Assembly: GCF_958979055.1 (NCBI RefSeq)
Contig: NC_084898.1
Location: 1,808,001-1,872,000, forward strand
Reading direction: 5' to 3'
DNA: 64,000 bases
DNA from: Alnus glutinosa
Taxonomy: Eukaryota; Streptophyta; Magnoliopsida; Fagales; Betulaceae
A program made the position numbers and the translations under genes. The notes under the pieces are model-generated. The model did not search any database and was not told where the DNA came from. It worked only from the letters and a program-made list of their open reading frames with translations. Shown here in pieces: positions 10,436 through 20,901 of this stretch (the first letter of the stretch is position 1; every line of letters starts with the position of its first letter).

Positions 10436-12553
10436 ACGACCATTCCTTTCACTTAGTTTCCACATACAATCAGGGAAGTAAGGTCTAGGAGGATGTGTTA
10501 AAGTGTTCCACATTGCTAAGAGATCCTTGTCTTGTAAACTTTATAAGTCATTGACACTCCTCCTCTTTAAAAGGCGTCTTTTGAGAGTGAGTAAGGCCCA
10601 TAAAGTTTTACATGGTATCAGAGCAGGTTCCTTTGACAATGATGGGCTTTTCCCTCCCGTTGTTGAACACGTGTTTGGCCAAAGATACAACACGTGAGGA
10701 GGCGTGTTAAAGTGTCCCACATTGCTAAGAGATTCTTGTCTTGTAGACTTTATAAGCCATGGACACCCCTCCTCTTTCAAGGCATCTTTTGAAAGTAAGG
10801 CCCATGGACTTTTACAGGATGGATACTGATTTTGCATTGAAAACATTCTAGTGCAACGTCATCAAATGGGTTCCGACAACCCTGACATTCGGGCGACTCT
10901 TTAATCTTTTGGACAAAAGTGAAAGGATGTTTGTGATATTCACTTGTGTAAGTACTTCCAATCATGATGCATGGATAGTTTTCAATAACACATTCGGGGT
11001 GAGCGGGAAAGTTGCAATCTTCACAGTAATAGAACCAGTGGTGTGGGCCTCTTTCTTCTTCGCAAATTAAACAATAAGATTCTTTATAATCTCTAACACA
11101 ATACTATAAGTGAGTTGGAGGATATATGTATGATATTTATGCCTTGCAATTGGTGCATGCAAATACATACTTCTCGTTGTCCTTAGGACAAGCTTTGCAT
11201 TTTCTTTTAGAATCTAGAGCAAGATAAAAGAAGTGTTCATGACCTTCGTGATCAAGGGTTTCTAGAATTGAACCGCATTGAACGTCAAGGGTACTTTTTC
11301 CATCAGGACACCAATCAAGGTCACGTTTGTAGGCGAAGCCACGATGATGTCGAGAACAAATATGACAAAAGAACACGACACTATTGGTAGGTGCCTGTGG
11401 GAGGAGGGTGAGCGTGTGAAAATCGTGACGTCGGTGTTGCTCAATCCTTATGGGAAGTTTAGTACATCGAGTATGAAGAAAGAAGTTACATTGTGCACAG
11501 CCGTAAAATGGGGCCAAAATTATTAATTCCACACATTCTTAACAAAGCTTATCATCCTGGATCTCATCATCGTAGAGGATTAACTTATGTTGTTGATGAC
11601 TAAAATGTTGGATCTTCCTAGGATTAGGGTTTTTGTCATTTGCTTGAAAGAGCGCCTTGATCAAATGAGTTGCATGGCCAACAAATTTTTTGAGCATTAA
11701 CTCACTAGTTGTAGGCAACTCTCAATACATATCCCAAAAACGTTTTACGCAATCCAAGTGGATAACATACCTACATTCTTGACAATGGTAAGCTGCATAC
11801 TTCGTATTTACTTTTTCAAAACAAATTCTACAGAACATGCCGTCGCACTTCTTGATTTCATGAATTGAATAGATGAGGTTGAGAAAGTGATTGTGTAGCT
11901 TAATCTTGACGGTACGTGGAATTTTAGTACTTCTTTTGTAAACCAAGAGTTTGCAGATACTACATAGGTAGGCAATGTTCTTGATTTCCTTTCCACAAGC
12001 TTCGCAAGTGAACTGGAACTGCTTCAAGATGGGGGGAATCATTAGGAATAATTGGAAAGAAGTTAGCGCATTTGATGTCAAGTCGAAAGTTACAAGAATA
12101 ACATTCATAAAAGAAAGGGCTATCGTGAGACATACAACAATCATCACAACTATTCTTGTATAGCCATTGGAGAGTAAGAGTATGGTCTGAGTGCAAAAGG
12201 GTGACTTATCTGCTGAGATAGCTCGGTGCATGATCTGTGAATGACGAAGTTGTGCATTCGGAGACGGAGCATTTGTAGGCGGGAGCACCCAATACTAGTC
12301 CGTGGCACCCGGAGCAAGCAACTTGGTTGTTGCCATCATTTAATTCAAGCTTTTCTGTGAAGTCCAAGCAATGATTGTCGCTGTATGAGATCCTGTGAAC
12401 AAGGCGGTTACCACATTCCACACAATTTTAAAGGGAACCCCATATTGGTTTGCGGCACGACCTGTACGAGCAATCAATTTTCTTCTTACCATCTTTTTTT
12501 AGCTCTTCTCGATCTGTATATCAAGTGGTGCCAAGGATAGCAACTATCATGAC
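10436..12553 (-). pseudogene. DC1-domain (Cys/His-rich C1) protein pseudogene, copy P1
   Basis: Minus-strand pieces in several frames (12540-12206, 12288-11722, 11532-11137, 10965-10822) align in order with the 617-residue DC1 protein at 28448-30301. Several zinc modules of the C-x2-C...H-x7-H type can still be read, for example FYECYSCNFRLDIKCA and FYGCAQCNFFLHTRC. The frame is broken many times, there is an in-frame stop near the N-terminus after PIWGSL, and no usable start remains. A TRIM element splits its C-terminal end at 10496-10816. Confidence 0.85.
10496..10816 (+). mobile_element. TRIM (miniature LTR retrotransposon) inside DC1 copy P1
   Basis: Two direct terminal repeats of about 115 bases (10496-10612 and 10705-10816) begin TGTTAAAGTG and end in CA. 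A tRNA-Met-type primer site (TGGTATCAGAGCA, 10613-10625) directly follows the first, and a purine-rich tract (GTGAGGAGGCG) directly precedes the second. The interior is under 100 bases and non-coding. The host GGATG is duplicated at 10491-10495 and 10817-10821. The DC1 copies at 20902 and 28448 keep the empty site with one GGATG. It looks structurally whole and fairly young. A related element is at 62228-62555. Confidence 0.9.
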
Positions 12554-12599
12554 CGTAGTACTGCTCTATCTCTATGAAGATATCTCACAAACTCACACT

Positions 12600-12895
12600 T
12601 TGTGTCTCTTACATATGAAATCTTGATACAAAAGATGGGTACGCACCAAAGCAATTGAAGAACGACAATTTGGAAGAGGAAAAACAAAAATGCTACCAAT
12701 TTAGAGGAGCATCTAAAATGATATATATTAGTGCATTTTTTTTCTATATATTTTGGGTCTTTTAAAATGTTAAACAAATACAATTAAAGAATGATTAAGA
12801 GAGATAAGCCAAGCTTAGACATCTTTTAACAAACATACTACTTACGATATTTGGAAAATAAATGTAATGATGTCGATGTTTTACCGCTATGAAAG
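12600..12895. pseudogene. UBR7 intron 3 fragment
   Basis: Sequence containing AAAGATGGGTA, GACAATTTGGAAGA and AAAGAATGATTAAGAGAGA matches intron 3 of the complete UBR7 gene (43420-43680). It lies just upstream (minus strand) of DC1 copy P1. A further copy lies at 32745-32925. Confidence 0.65.
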
Positions 12896-12904
12896 AAAAC
12901 ATTT

Positions 12905-12907
<3 letters not shown>

Positions 12908-12945
<38 letters not shown>
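12908..12945. repeat. Poly-T run, about 38 bases
   Basis: Uninterrupted T tract. The matching place in the DC1 copy D flank (near 32930-32950 before the LINE insertion) has only a short T run, so this one has expanded. Confidence 0.9.
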
Positions 12946-12948
<3 letters not shown>

Positions 12949-13313
12949 AACAATTATTGAATTAAAATAAACAACATACACGGAGGGAAACCATTAGCTA
13001 GGACCACCAAGAAAGAAACACCCAAAAAACCAAACTACATGCCCAGCTAATTGTTCACAAAGGTTAACGTTCACTTAATCTCCCATACATAATCAGGGAA
13101 CTAAGGTCTCTTGATTTCCACAAACAATCAGGGAAGTAAGGTTTAGGAGGATGGACATTCATGAATTTGCATTGGCTACATTTTAGGACCACGTAATCTA
13201 AATAATCTTCGCAGGCAGAATATTTGGGGCAGTATTCAGTCTTCTAGACAAATGTGAGAGGGTGCGGGTGATATTAACTTGTTTTTGTACTTCCAAATGT
13301 CATACATGGATAG

Positions 13314-14987
13314 TTAAGTTTCCAAGAGGACACATTCGGGGTGAGTGGGAAAGTTGCATTCTTTACAGTAGTAGAACCAATGCTCCTTGTCTCTTTTTTC
13401 TTCGCAAATTAGACAATAATATTCTCCAGAATCATTTTCAATAGCGTAGGTGAGCTTGAGGAGATGTGTATCATATTTATGCTTCACTACCAGCGGAAGA
13501 TTTGCACATCTGATTCCCAAGATGAAATCACAACTGGTGCATACGAATACATACTTCTCGTTGTCCCTGGGACAAGCTTTGCATTTTCTATTCTGAGGGT
13601 CCAGAGCAAGGCAAAAGAGATGTTGATGACCTTCGTGTTCAAGCGTTTCCGGAATTGAACTGCATTGAATGTCAAGGAACCACAAAAGTTCATGACTAAT
13701 ACTGTAGGCGAAGCCACGACGTTGACGAAAACAAACACTACAAAAGAACACCCCACTCATGGTATGTGCCCGTCGGAGAAGGGTGAGCGTGCAATAGTGG
13801 GCAAGTCGGTGTTGCTCAATTGTTGTGGGAAGTTCAGCACATCGAATATGGAAAAAGAATTGGCATTGAACACAGCTATAGAACGGGGCCGAAATTATGA
13901 ATTCCGTACACCCTTCACAAAGCTTATCATCCTTGACCTCGTGATCGCAGAGGATTAACTTAAGTTGGTGATCATGACTGAAACGTTGGATCTCCCCAAG
14001 GTGAGGTCCTTCGTCGTTTGTTTGATTGAGCGCCTTGATCAAATGAGTTGAACGGCCAATGGAATTGTTGGGCACTGACTCACTAGTTGCAGGCGATGAC
14101 TCCTCGTAAATATACCTAAAACGTTTTAGGCATTTCATGTGGACACGGTAACTACATTCCTTGCAATTGTAAGATGCATACTCTGTATTTATCTTGTTGC
14201 CGCAGATTCTACAGAACATGTAGTCGCGGTTATTGATTTCATGAGGAGAATAGATGAGGTTGAGGAAGTGATTGTGTAGCTTAATTCTGACTGTGCGTGG
14301 AATTTCAGCATATCTTTTGTGAACCAAGAGTTTGCAAATACTACATAGGTGGGCGATGTTCTTGATTTCCTCTCCACAAGCTTCGCAATTGAACTGGACC
14401 CGCGGCTTCCAAATAGGGGAGAATTCGTGTTGGTGACAGTCATTAGGATTAGTTGGCAAGCGATTAGCACATTTGATGTCGAGATTGAAATCACACGAAT
14501 AACAATTGTAAAAGAAAAAGTGATCGTGAGATGTACAACAAGCATCACAACGTTTATTACGCTGCCACCTGAGAAAAAGGGTATGGTGTAGGTGCAGAGG
14601 GTGATTTATTTGCCAAGATAGCTTAGCACATGATTTGTGAATGACGAAGCCGCTGCATTTAGAGACGGAGCATTTGTAGGCGGGAGCACCCAATAGTACT
14701 GGTTCGTGGCACATGTAGCAAACAACTTGGTTGTAATGGCCATCATTTAATTCTAGCTTTTCTGTGAAGTCCAAGTAATGATTGGTTGAATTGTATCTGT
14801 GAACGGGGGCGTTACCACATTCCATGCAATTGTGGAGGGAACCCCATATTGGTTCGTGGCACCACGAGCAATCAACTTTCTTCTCACCGTCTTTTTTCAG
14901 CTCTTCTCTGTATATCAAGTGGTGCTCATCATAATACTTGTCATGAGTGCAGGACGTACTCCATCTCTCTGATTGAAGATGTCTCAC
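13314..14987 (-). CDS. DC1-domain protein, copy A, lacking both normal ends (probably decaying)
   Basis: A 557-codon open frame with about nine Cys/His C1-type zinc modules, intronless as in the family. DC1 proteins are plant zinc-binding proteins of poorly known role, some linked to stress and defence. The frame opens with GTG, not ATG. The ATG used by the other copies (14963) is out of frame because four extra bases follow ATGGAG, and it meets a stop after seven codons. The first in-frame ATG is at 14825 (residue 55), giving at most 503 residues. The C-terminus ends early at CVLLET, about 55 residues short of copy C, and the lost zinc module can still be traced in broken frames to about 13085. 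It may be translated from 14825 or be a recent pseudogene. Confidence 0.7.
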   Translation of the reverse strand: MRHLQSERWSTSCTHDKYYDEHHLIYREELKKDGEKKVDCSWCHEPIWGSLHNCMECGNAPVHRYNSTNHYLDFTEKLELNDGHYNQVVCYMCHEPVLLGAPAYKCSVSKCSGFVIHKSCAKLSWQINHPLHLHHTLFLRWQRNKRCDACCTSHDHFFFYNCYSCDFNLDIKCANRLPTNPNDCHQHEFSPIWKPRVQFNCEACGEEIKNIAHLCSICKLLVHKRYAEIPRTVRIKLHNHFLNLIYSPHEINNRDYMFCRICGNKINTEYASYNCKECSYRVHMKCLKRFRYIYEESSPATSESVPNNSIGRSTHLIKALNQTNDEGPHLGEIQRFSHDHQLKLILCDHEVKDDKLCEGCTEFIISAPFYSCVQCQFFFHIRCAELPTTIEQHRLAHYCTLTLLRRAHTMSGVFFCSVCFRQRRGFAYSISHELLWFLDIQCSSIPETLEHEGHQHLFCLALDPQNRKCKACPRDNEKYVFVCTSCDFILGIRCANLPLVVKHKYDTHLLKLTYAIENDSGEYYCLICEEKRDKEHWFYYCKECNFPTHPECVLLET

Positions 14988-15061
14988 ACACTCACACTCT
15001 GTGTCTCTTCTTACATGTGCTACTCAAAGCACACAACCGAGAGGGAGAGGGAGAGGTGGTT

Positions 15062-15677
15062 AGAATTGAGGGATGATGCGAATTGCGAGATAAAAAAAGA
15101 TGATAGGTGCAGTTGCAAAAATGTATTGATTTTGAAATTACTAAAAGGTATATGTTCTTGCTAGTGAGTCCCAGTTAGTTTGCCATTCAATTGAATCAAT
15201 TTCACGAGACATTAATTTGAATTTATCTTCCGTCTTACACTATCCTTTGGGTTCCAATACTATTATCTTTTGATCGTTGCCTTTCTTTAAAGAAGATCTT
15301 TTAGCATTTACGTTTGTCCCAAGCTTTTAGCTTTATATATATATATATATATATACACGAAGCTTTTAGATTTGACTATGAAAGTTTTATAATTGCAATG
15401 GAAAAAGAGAGAAAAAAAAAATTATTGGAAAACTCCGCTTATTACTCTTGATCTTCATCATTTTTGCAATCATACTCTTTAAACTTTAAAAAGTATCAAT
15501 TTAGTGTATTCCTCTTTTAATTTTATTCAATTTCAATCATCCTAATCGATGAGTGTAAAAATTTTCAAAATACACATTTTTTAATAAAAAATAATAATAA
15601 CAACAACTGCAAATATTTAGTCATTAGTCATGATTTAATAGAAATTATAAAAATATTTATGCTTAAATCTTTGAAAA

Positions 15678-15725
<48 letters not shown>

Positions 15726-16929
15726 AAAAAAATTAACAAAATTTAAGAGAAAACTTTAATTTTCTTTGAAAAGCTTTAGATTCCGTTGCTTTAATTTTCT
15801 TTGAAAAGCGATAGCTTTAGATTCCGTTGCTCGGTTGAATGAGGCCAATTGCGGTGAACTCCACACCATGTGATTGATTCAAAGGACTCAAGGAAAAATC
15901 AAATAAAGTAGGAAACTGATCATATATTTTGACACTTGCATTATTCGAAAAAGGAGACTCGTAAATCACATCATTTGGTAGTCTGTGGTGTCACCAACAA
16001 AACTTTTTTTTCTTTGTTTTTTTCCTTCCCTTTACAGTTTACGGAGTGAAAAGATAGATCTTTGGGATCATTCGTCAAAGGTGGCCAATTGTGGTCCATT
16101 GTTTTTGTTCTTTGGTTATTTTCCTCCTTGCCTTTTACACTCTGAAAAGAGATAACGTTAGATTCTGTTGGTCGATGAATGTTGGCCAATTGTGGTGGAT
16201 CCACACCATGTTATTGGATTAGGATTCAGTGAACAATAAAAAGTTGGAAACATTTTCACTACTTGTATTATTTGACACAGAAAATTTGAAAGGGAACTTG
16301 CACTGAAGTCTTTGGAATCACCTTGCCAGTCCACCAGCTATGCTGTATATTATTTAATCATTTTTAATGACATGATAATCTGCTTATTATTGATACAGTT
16401 TTCAGCATGCCGACGATCCCCCTCCGATGCCTTAGTCAAAGAATATTGATTGTGATTTTTAGAGAGACAGTGTATTTGAGATAATTCAGTCCATTTTGTA
16501 CTTGGGGTAGCAGCATATTTATAGGTATATAGTTCTCAACCGCATTGTTCCACATTCATATCATGATTGAGTGGGACTCTTAGTGGGATGAGATAGAGGT
16601 TGAGTAGGAGAGTGGGACACTTACTCTTCATAAGATATTTGAATCATGTATCTTATCTCATGTGTTCCAAATATAGCCTTCAAGGTGTTATAGGATTCTG
16701 TTAAATTCTAGTGACTGAACGGGTCAAGTTGGGCCATAAAGATCAACTAGGCCCTCGTTCGGAAATAGGCCTATTTGCCTAAAGGATGATAATTTTCCTA
16801 ATGCTTATCATGTGACAATATACATATTATTATTAAATTTGTAAAATTTAATCTAAACTATAAAATTATGCTTAAATGGAAAGGATCCTTATCTGAGAAA
16901 TTAGGTACGGGATCATATTACAATCAAGA
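15062..16929. other. Intergenic DNA with a recurring DC1-upstream segment
   Basis: Holds (AT)n runs at 15335-15354 and 15680-15723, a decayed long-TIR MITE (15425-15760), and a segment at 15780-16350 with GGCCAATTG(T/C)GG and GATTCTGTTG blocks. That segment recurs within itself and again upstream of the DC1 copies at 22850-22960 and 30405-30790. It looks like the old upstream region of the DC1 genes. No gene is seen in 16350-16929. Confidence 0.6.
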
Positions 16930-17462
16930 AATTAGATTTTGGCCCTTGGGGGTGGCCGACCATAGGCCACAGGAGTTCGGCCATTTTTGGGCCTAGTCAA
17001 ACCACCCTCGGTGCTTCGGCCACCCCCAAACGCCAAAATCTAATTTGTGTTTTTTCTCACTTTGGCCCTTGGGGGTGGCTCAGATTTTTTTTTTAAATAT
17101 ATATAAAATAAATCATTAAAATAATAATAATAATAATAATAAATGGTAGCCACGTCAGCGCTGAGGTGTCGCGCATATACGCCGACACCTATAGAATGAC
17201 ATGGCTGGACGTTAGTTTTTTATGGAAAAATAGACGAAGGTACCATTTCCGGGGGTGGTCGAAACCACCCCCATTTGGCCAAGCCACCCCCGTTAGGCCT
17301 GGGGTGGCCGAACCACCCCTGTGGCCTATGGTCAGCCACCCCCAAGGGCCAAAGTGAGAAAAAAAAACACAAATTAGATTTTGGCCCTTGGGAGTGGTTG
17401 AACCACCGAGGGTGGTTTGACTAGCCCCAAAAATGGGGGTGGCGGGGCCCAAAGGGGTGGCT
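16930..17462. repeat. GC-rich foldback repeat (GGTGG/CCACCCC family)
   Basis: 16930-17095 and 17320-17460 are rough reverse complements built from GGCCCTTGGGGGTGGCC-type blocks. Between them is a block with GCCACGTCAGCGCTGAGGTG and GACACCTATAGAATGACAT. Related copies are at 18170-18612 and 30990-31430. The open frames across it are repeat artefacts. Confidence 0.6.
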
Positions 17463-17499
17463 AGAATTTTTATTTTTTTATTTTTTATTTTTTAAAAAA

Positions 17500-17988
17500 A
17501 GGCTTAAAATTAAGAACCACAATTCTTTTTTTCCAATAGATACCCCTGTAGTTTTATAAATTTCACGACGTGCCCCATGTGGTTTTAATAAATATCGGAA
17601 ATGATACTTTGTTTTTGTAATTATATCACAAATGGTACTTTGTACACAAACAATATTTGGTATACCTGTTTTGAACCAAAAGTAACCTATATGCATGTTG
17701 TGTATCAAAATAATATGTTGACTAGAATTGAACTCTTCATAAAAATAAAAAAAACACACAATCAATCCTATGTAACAATTGGAAACACAAAATAATCTGC
17801 GCGCCCAATTGATATAACCCAAAAAATGAACAAATGTTTGTTACTTAAACACAAATTTTTTTTCCAATATATATCCCTATGGTTTTATACATTTCATAAT
17901 TTGCCCCTTGTGGTTTAAATAAGTATCAGAAATGGTACATTGGTTTTATAAATATACCACACATGGTACAAAATTAATATATTTTTGT
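17500..17988. repeat. Two diverged direct copies of a dispersed repeat
   Basis: The block with ATACCCCTGTAGTTTTATAAA and GGTTTTAATAAATATC at 17520-17640 is repeated in diverged form at 17850-17960. No coding content. Confidence 0.45.
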
Positions 17989-18098
17989 CCCCAAGAGGTA
18001 GCTTAATCGGTTGCGGACCACGCCTCATGAAATTGAGGTTACTTGTTTGAATCCCCCTCCTCCTCTTGTGTGAATATGTCAAAAAATAAAATAAAATC
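17989..18098 (+). mobile_element. tRNA-derived SINE
   Basis: The head resembles a tRNA gene with an A-box-like GGTAGCTTAATCGGTTGC and a B-box-like TTACTTGTTTGAATCCC about 35 bases apart, followed by a short CT-rich body and an A-rich tail (AAAAAATAAAATAAAAT). An approximate direct repeat, AATATATTTT(T)GT, flanks it at 17976-17988 and 18099-18110. Too diverged and extended to be a functional tRNA gene. Confidence 0.7.
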
Positions 18099-18169
18099 AA
18101 TATATTTTGTACCATATATATATTTTAAAGATTTTTTTTCAAAAAAATAAAATAAAATAAAATTGTTGG

Positions 18170-18612
18170 GGTGGCTCGGCCACCCCTTTGGATCACATGG
18201 GGTGGCCGACCACCCCCATTTGACCTGGGCGTAGCTCAGCCACCTCCAGCTCGGCCGGTCTGGGGGTGGCCGAACAACCCCCGTGGCACATGGGGGAGGT
18301 TTGGCCACACCCAATGACCAAAACCTAGTTTGTGTTTTTTCTCACTTTGGTCCTTGGGGGTGGCCGAACCACCCCCATGGGCCACAAGGGTGGTTCGGCC
18401 ACCCCCAAGCCAAATGGGGGTGGTTTCGGCCACCCCCAAAAATGGCTTAGCCACCCCAGAATTTCTTTTTTAATAAAAGAAATCATTAAAATAATAATTT
18501 TTTAAAAAAAAAAAAATAAAAATAGCCACGTCAGCACTAAGGTGAACCATGGGGACAGGTGTCGCGCATGTACGCCAACACCTGTAGGATGACATGACTG
18601 AACGTTAGTTCT
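18170..18612. repeat. Second GGTGG/CCACCCC foldback repeat
   Basis: Same family as 16930-17462, with the same end block (GCCACGTCAGC ... GACATGACTGAACGTTAGTT). Palindromic GGGTGG...CCACCC stretches are likely to fold strongly. Confidence 0.55.
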
Positions 18613-18785
18613 GGCTTTTCCCATAACACATGTACCAAATTTGATAAAAAATAAAAATAAAAAATTGAAAGGATAAAAATAAAGGTCGTAAAGCACATGG
18701 ATGTATTAGCTATTTAACCTTCTTTTTTTTTCAAGCCAAAGCTGTTGAAAAAGGAAAGATTTTCTTCCTGGTTTATCTCCCAAAT

Positions 18786-19568
18786 TTTCCTTCCTCTATT
18801 AGGGTTTAACAAAAAAATCTTAATAGAATGGTGAGATTGGAAATTTTTTTAAAGTTCGATATACTAAATTAAGAATTTTTAAACTTTGGGAAGAACACTA
18901 CAAAAGTGATGGAAATTCGGGGGAGTTAAGTGAAGTTTTCCCTAAATTTAATTATTTAATTAATATTTAACATTTATCATGTAATTGATGATTGTTCTTT
19001 AATTATAAATATGTTGCAGGTATCAGAGTCATGGTTTCTGTTGTATGTGTTTCTGTTCATAGGAGCCTACGGACAAGATTTCCTTGACTTTATCTTCTAT
19101 GATGGAACTGTCCAAAGATGGTGGAATGACCAGAGAATATGGATGATAAGAGGAGTGACATGTTACTTGTTTGGATTCTCCGAGTTCTTCCTCAAGTCCT
19201 TCGGCATTTCCACCCTTGGTTTCAATGTGACAAGCAAAGTGGTTGATGATGAGCAAAGCAAAAGATACGAGCAAGGAATGTTTGAGTTTGGAGTTCCATC
19301 GCCCATGTTTGTGCCCCTAACAGCTGCTGCAATTATCAACTTGGTCTCATTTGTTAGGGGGATTTTGCTGGTTTTCAGAGGCAGCAAATTGGAGGAGCTG
19401 TTTCTGCAGATGTTTATAGCAGGTTTTGTGGTGGTGAACTCCTGGCCAATTTACAAAGCCATTGTGTTGAGAAGTGATAAAGGAAGGATGCCCGTTGGCA
19501 CTACCATAAGTTCAATATTTCTGGCATGTGGTCTTGTTGTTGCAGGTTCTCTCACTCTGGGGGGTTGA
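18786..19568 (+). pseudogene. CslG 3' fragment: intron 5 tail plus complete exon 6
   Basis: 19020-19568 repeats exon 6 of the CslG gene from the acceptor AG to the TGA with only scattered substitutions (182 codons, fully open, WNDQR, TAAAIINL and the final membrane helices kept). 18786-19019 repeats intron 5 including half of its MITE. No other CslG exon lies upstream; GC-rich repeats occupy that space. It is a recent partial duplicate with no start and presumably no function, unless spliced from elsewhere. Confidence 0.9.
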
Positions 19569-19784
19569 GATTATGAACTTTGCTTTTAGCATTTATACAT
19601 AAGCATTGCTTGCAAATTGACATTAATGTTAGAATATTAAATAAATGATTGAATTATTATTTTTTAATTAGCTTAAACTTTTGAAATAACTAGTAATTTA
19701 AACGAAAAATCCCTGGTTCTTTACGAAAATTGCAACGCCAAAGAGAAGAAAAATTGCAGCTACAGAGGGCACTCTATACAGCAT

Positions 19785-19850
19785 TCTCCTCGTGAAGCCA
19801 GTCCTGATCACATATACAGCATTCTATCATCTCTACATGTTCTTCCAAAT
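19785..19850 (-). pseudogene. UBR7 PHD-finger exon fragment
   Basis: The minus strand reads EEHVEMIECCICDQDWLHEEN, matching the PHD segment of UBR7 exon 3. It is better preserved than the equivalent piece at 9371-9440 and lies at the same distance from a CslG exon 6. Confidence 0.7.
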
Positions 19851-20194
19851 TATGAGTATCAAAATTTTCAAAATATTCTTGTATTTATTTTTTTTAAAAA
19901 AATTATCAAAATTTCCAAAGATTTAGGCATAGGTATTTTTGCAAATTTCGTTAAATTCTAACCAACGCCTAAATCAAAACAATTTTTTTTTCTTAAAAAA
20001 AATTAGGGGTATTTTAAATTTTTTGATATAATTTAATAGAAAATCCTAACAGATGACTCCTAATGGAAACTTTTCGAAAAATGAATGCCTTAAATTAAGA
20101 TGTTTTGAAGTTCAAGTATATTATTTCAAAAAGGGTGAAAGTTCGGTACCTATAAGTGAAGTTTTTTTAAAATAAATTAATTAATTAATTAAAG

Positions 20195-20229
<35 letters not shown>
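20195..20229. repeat. Poly-A run, 35 bases
   Basis: Uninterrupted A tract at the edge of a decayed long-TIR MITE (19900-20170), just before the duplicated UBR7 intron block. Confidence 0.9.
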
Positions 20230-20231
<2 letters not shown>

Positions 20232-20464
20232 ACATTGGACCATGCATGGAGATCCCATTGTGCATGTTTAATTGGACTAAGGCCTGCTCGCCAGAGTCTT
20301 CTTTTTCTCGAGAATATCCTTCGACTACAAGAAAGAATTCATTAGAAACTAACTGGAAGCAGAAACCAGAAGGAGAGAAAAATTCAGTAAAAGCATCAAA
20401 TTGCATAATAAATAATAAATTAGGAAAAGATCTGTCTAATTCATAACCCTAATTCAGATTTACA

Positions 20465-20895
20465 CATTATTATCTATTATGTAAAGGTATCAAAGCAATC
20501 TATGTGAAGGTAGATTAGCTTTTCAAGTACTTCTATTGCTTCCAGAAGCAACACTTGCCTTCCTTTCTGCTGGGAGGCGAAACAATTAATTTCCACATAA
20601 CCAAACAGTAACTAAACTAGCCATTGAAAAAGCTTTGCCAAGAATAAATGATTTAATTGGACTTACAGTGAACAATATTTTTTGATGAACAAGCATTGAA
20701 TTAAAAGAAACAAAATACAAAGAGGGAGACCATTAGCAAGGACCCCCAAGAAAGAAACATAGCAAAAACCATACAGTAAAGTAGTACAAACATCCCAGCC
20801 GAGTGTTCACTCAGGTTCAAGAAGGACAGGATAGCAGAATAAAGAACAAGCTGCCAACCTCATCAAAAGACTCGAGACCAAGATGATCCACATGC
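20465..20895. pseudogene. UBR7 intron 1 and exon 3 end fragments
   Basis: 20465-20670 matches UBR7 intron 1 and 20851-20895 matches the end of exon 3 (HLGLESFDE, minus strand), in the same arrangement as at 10010-10432. Between them is the common DC1 3' flank with ATTAGCAAGGACCCCCAAG. Confidence 0.65.
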
Positions 20896-20901
20896 ATGAG
20901 A

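Noticed and set aside
10503-10846. Open frames in the TRIM
   Set aside because: They cross terminal repeats of a non-coding miniature element.
15971-16204. 77-codon minus frame and its relatives at 30471-30702
   Set aside because: They recur because the DC1 upstream block is duplicated; no domain and frames differ between copies.
17989-18098. Possible tRNA gene
   Set aside because: Box-like motifs are present, but arms do not pair into a cloverleaf by eye and an A-rich tail and flanking repeats mark a SINE.
17166-18454. Several open frames rich in Gly, Trp and Pro
   Set aside because: They run through the GGTGG/CCACCCC palindromic repeats on both strands; repeat artefacts.
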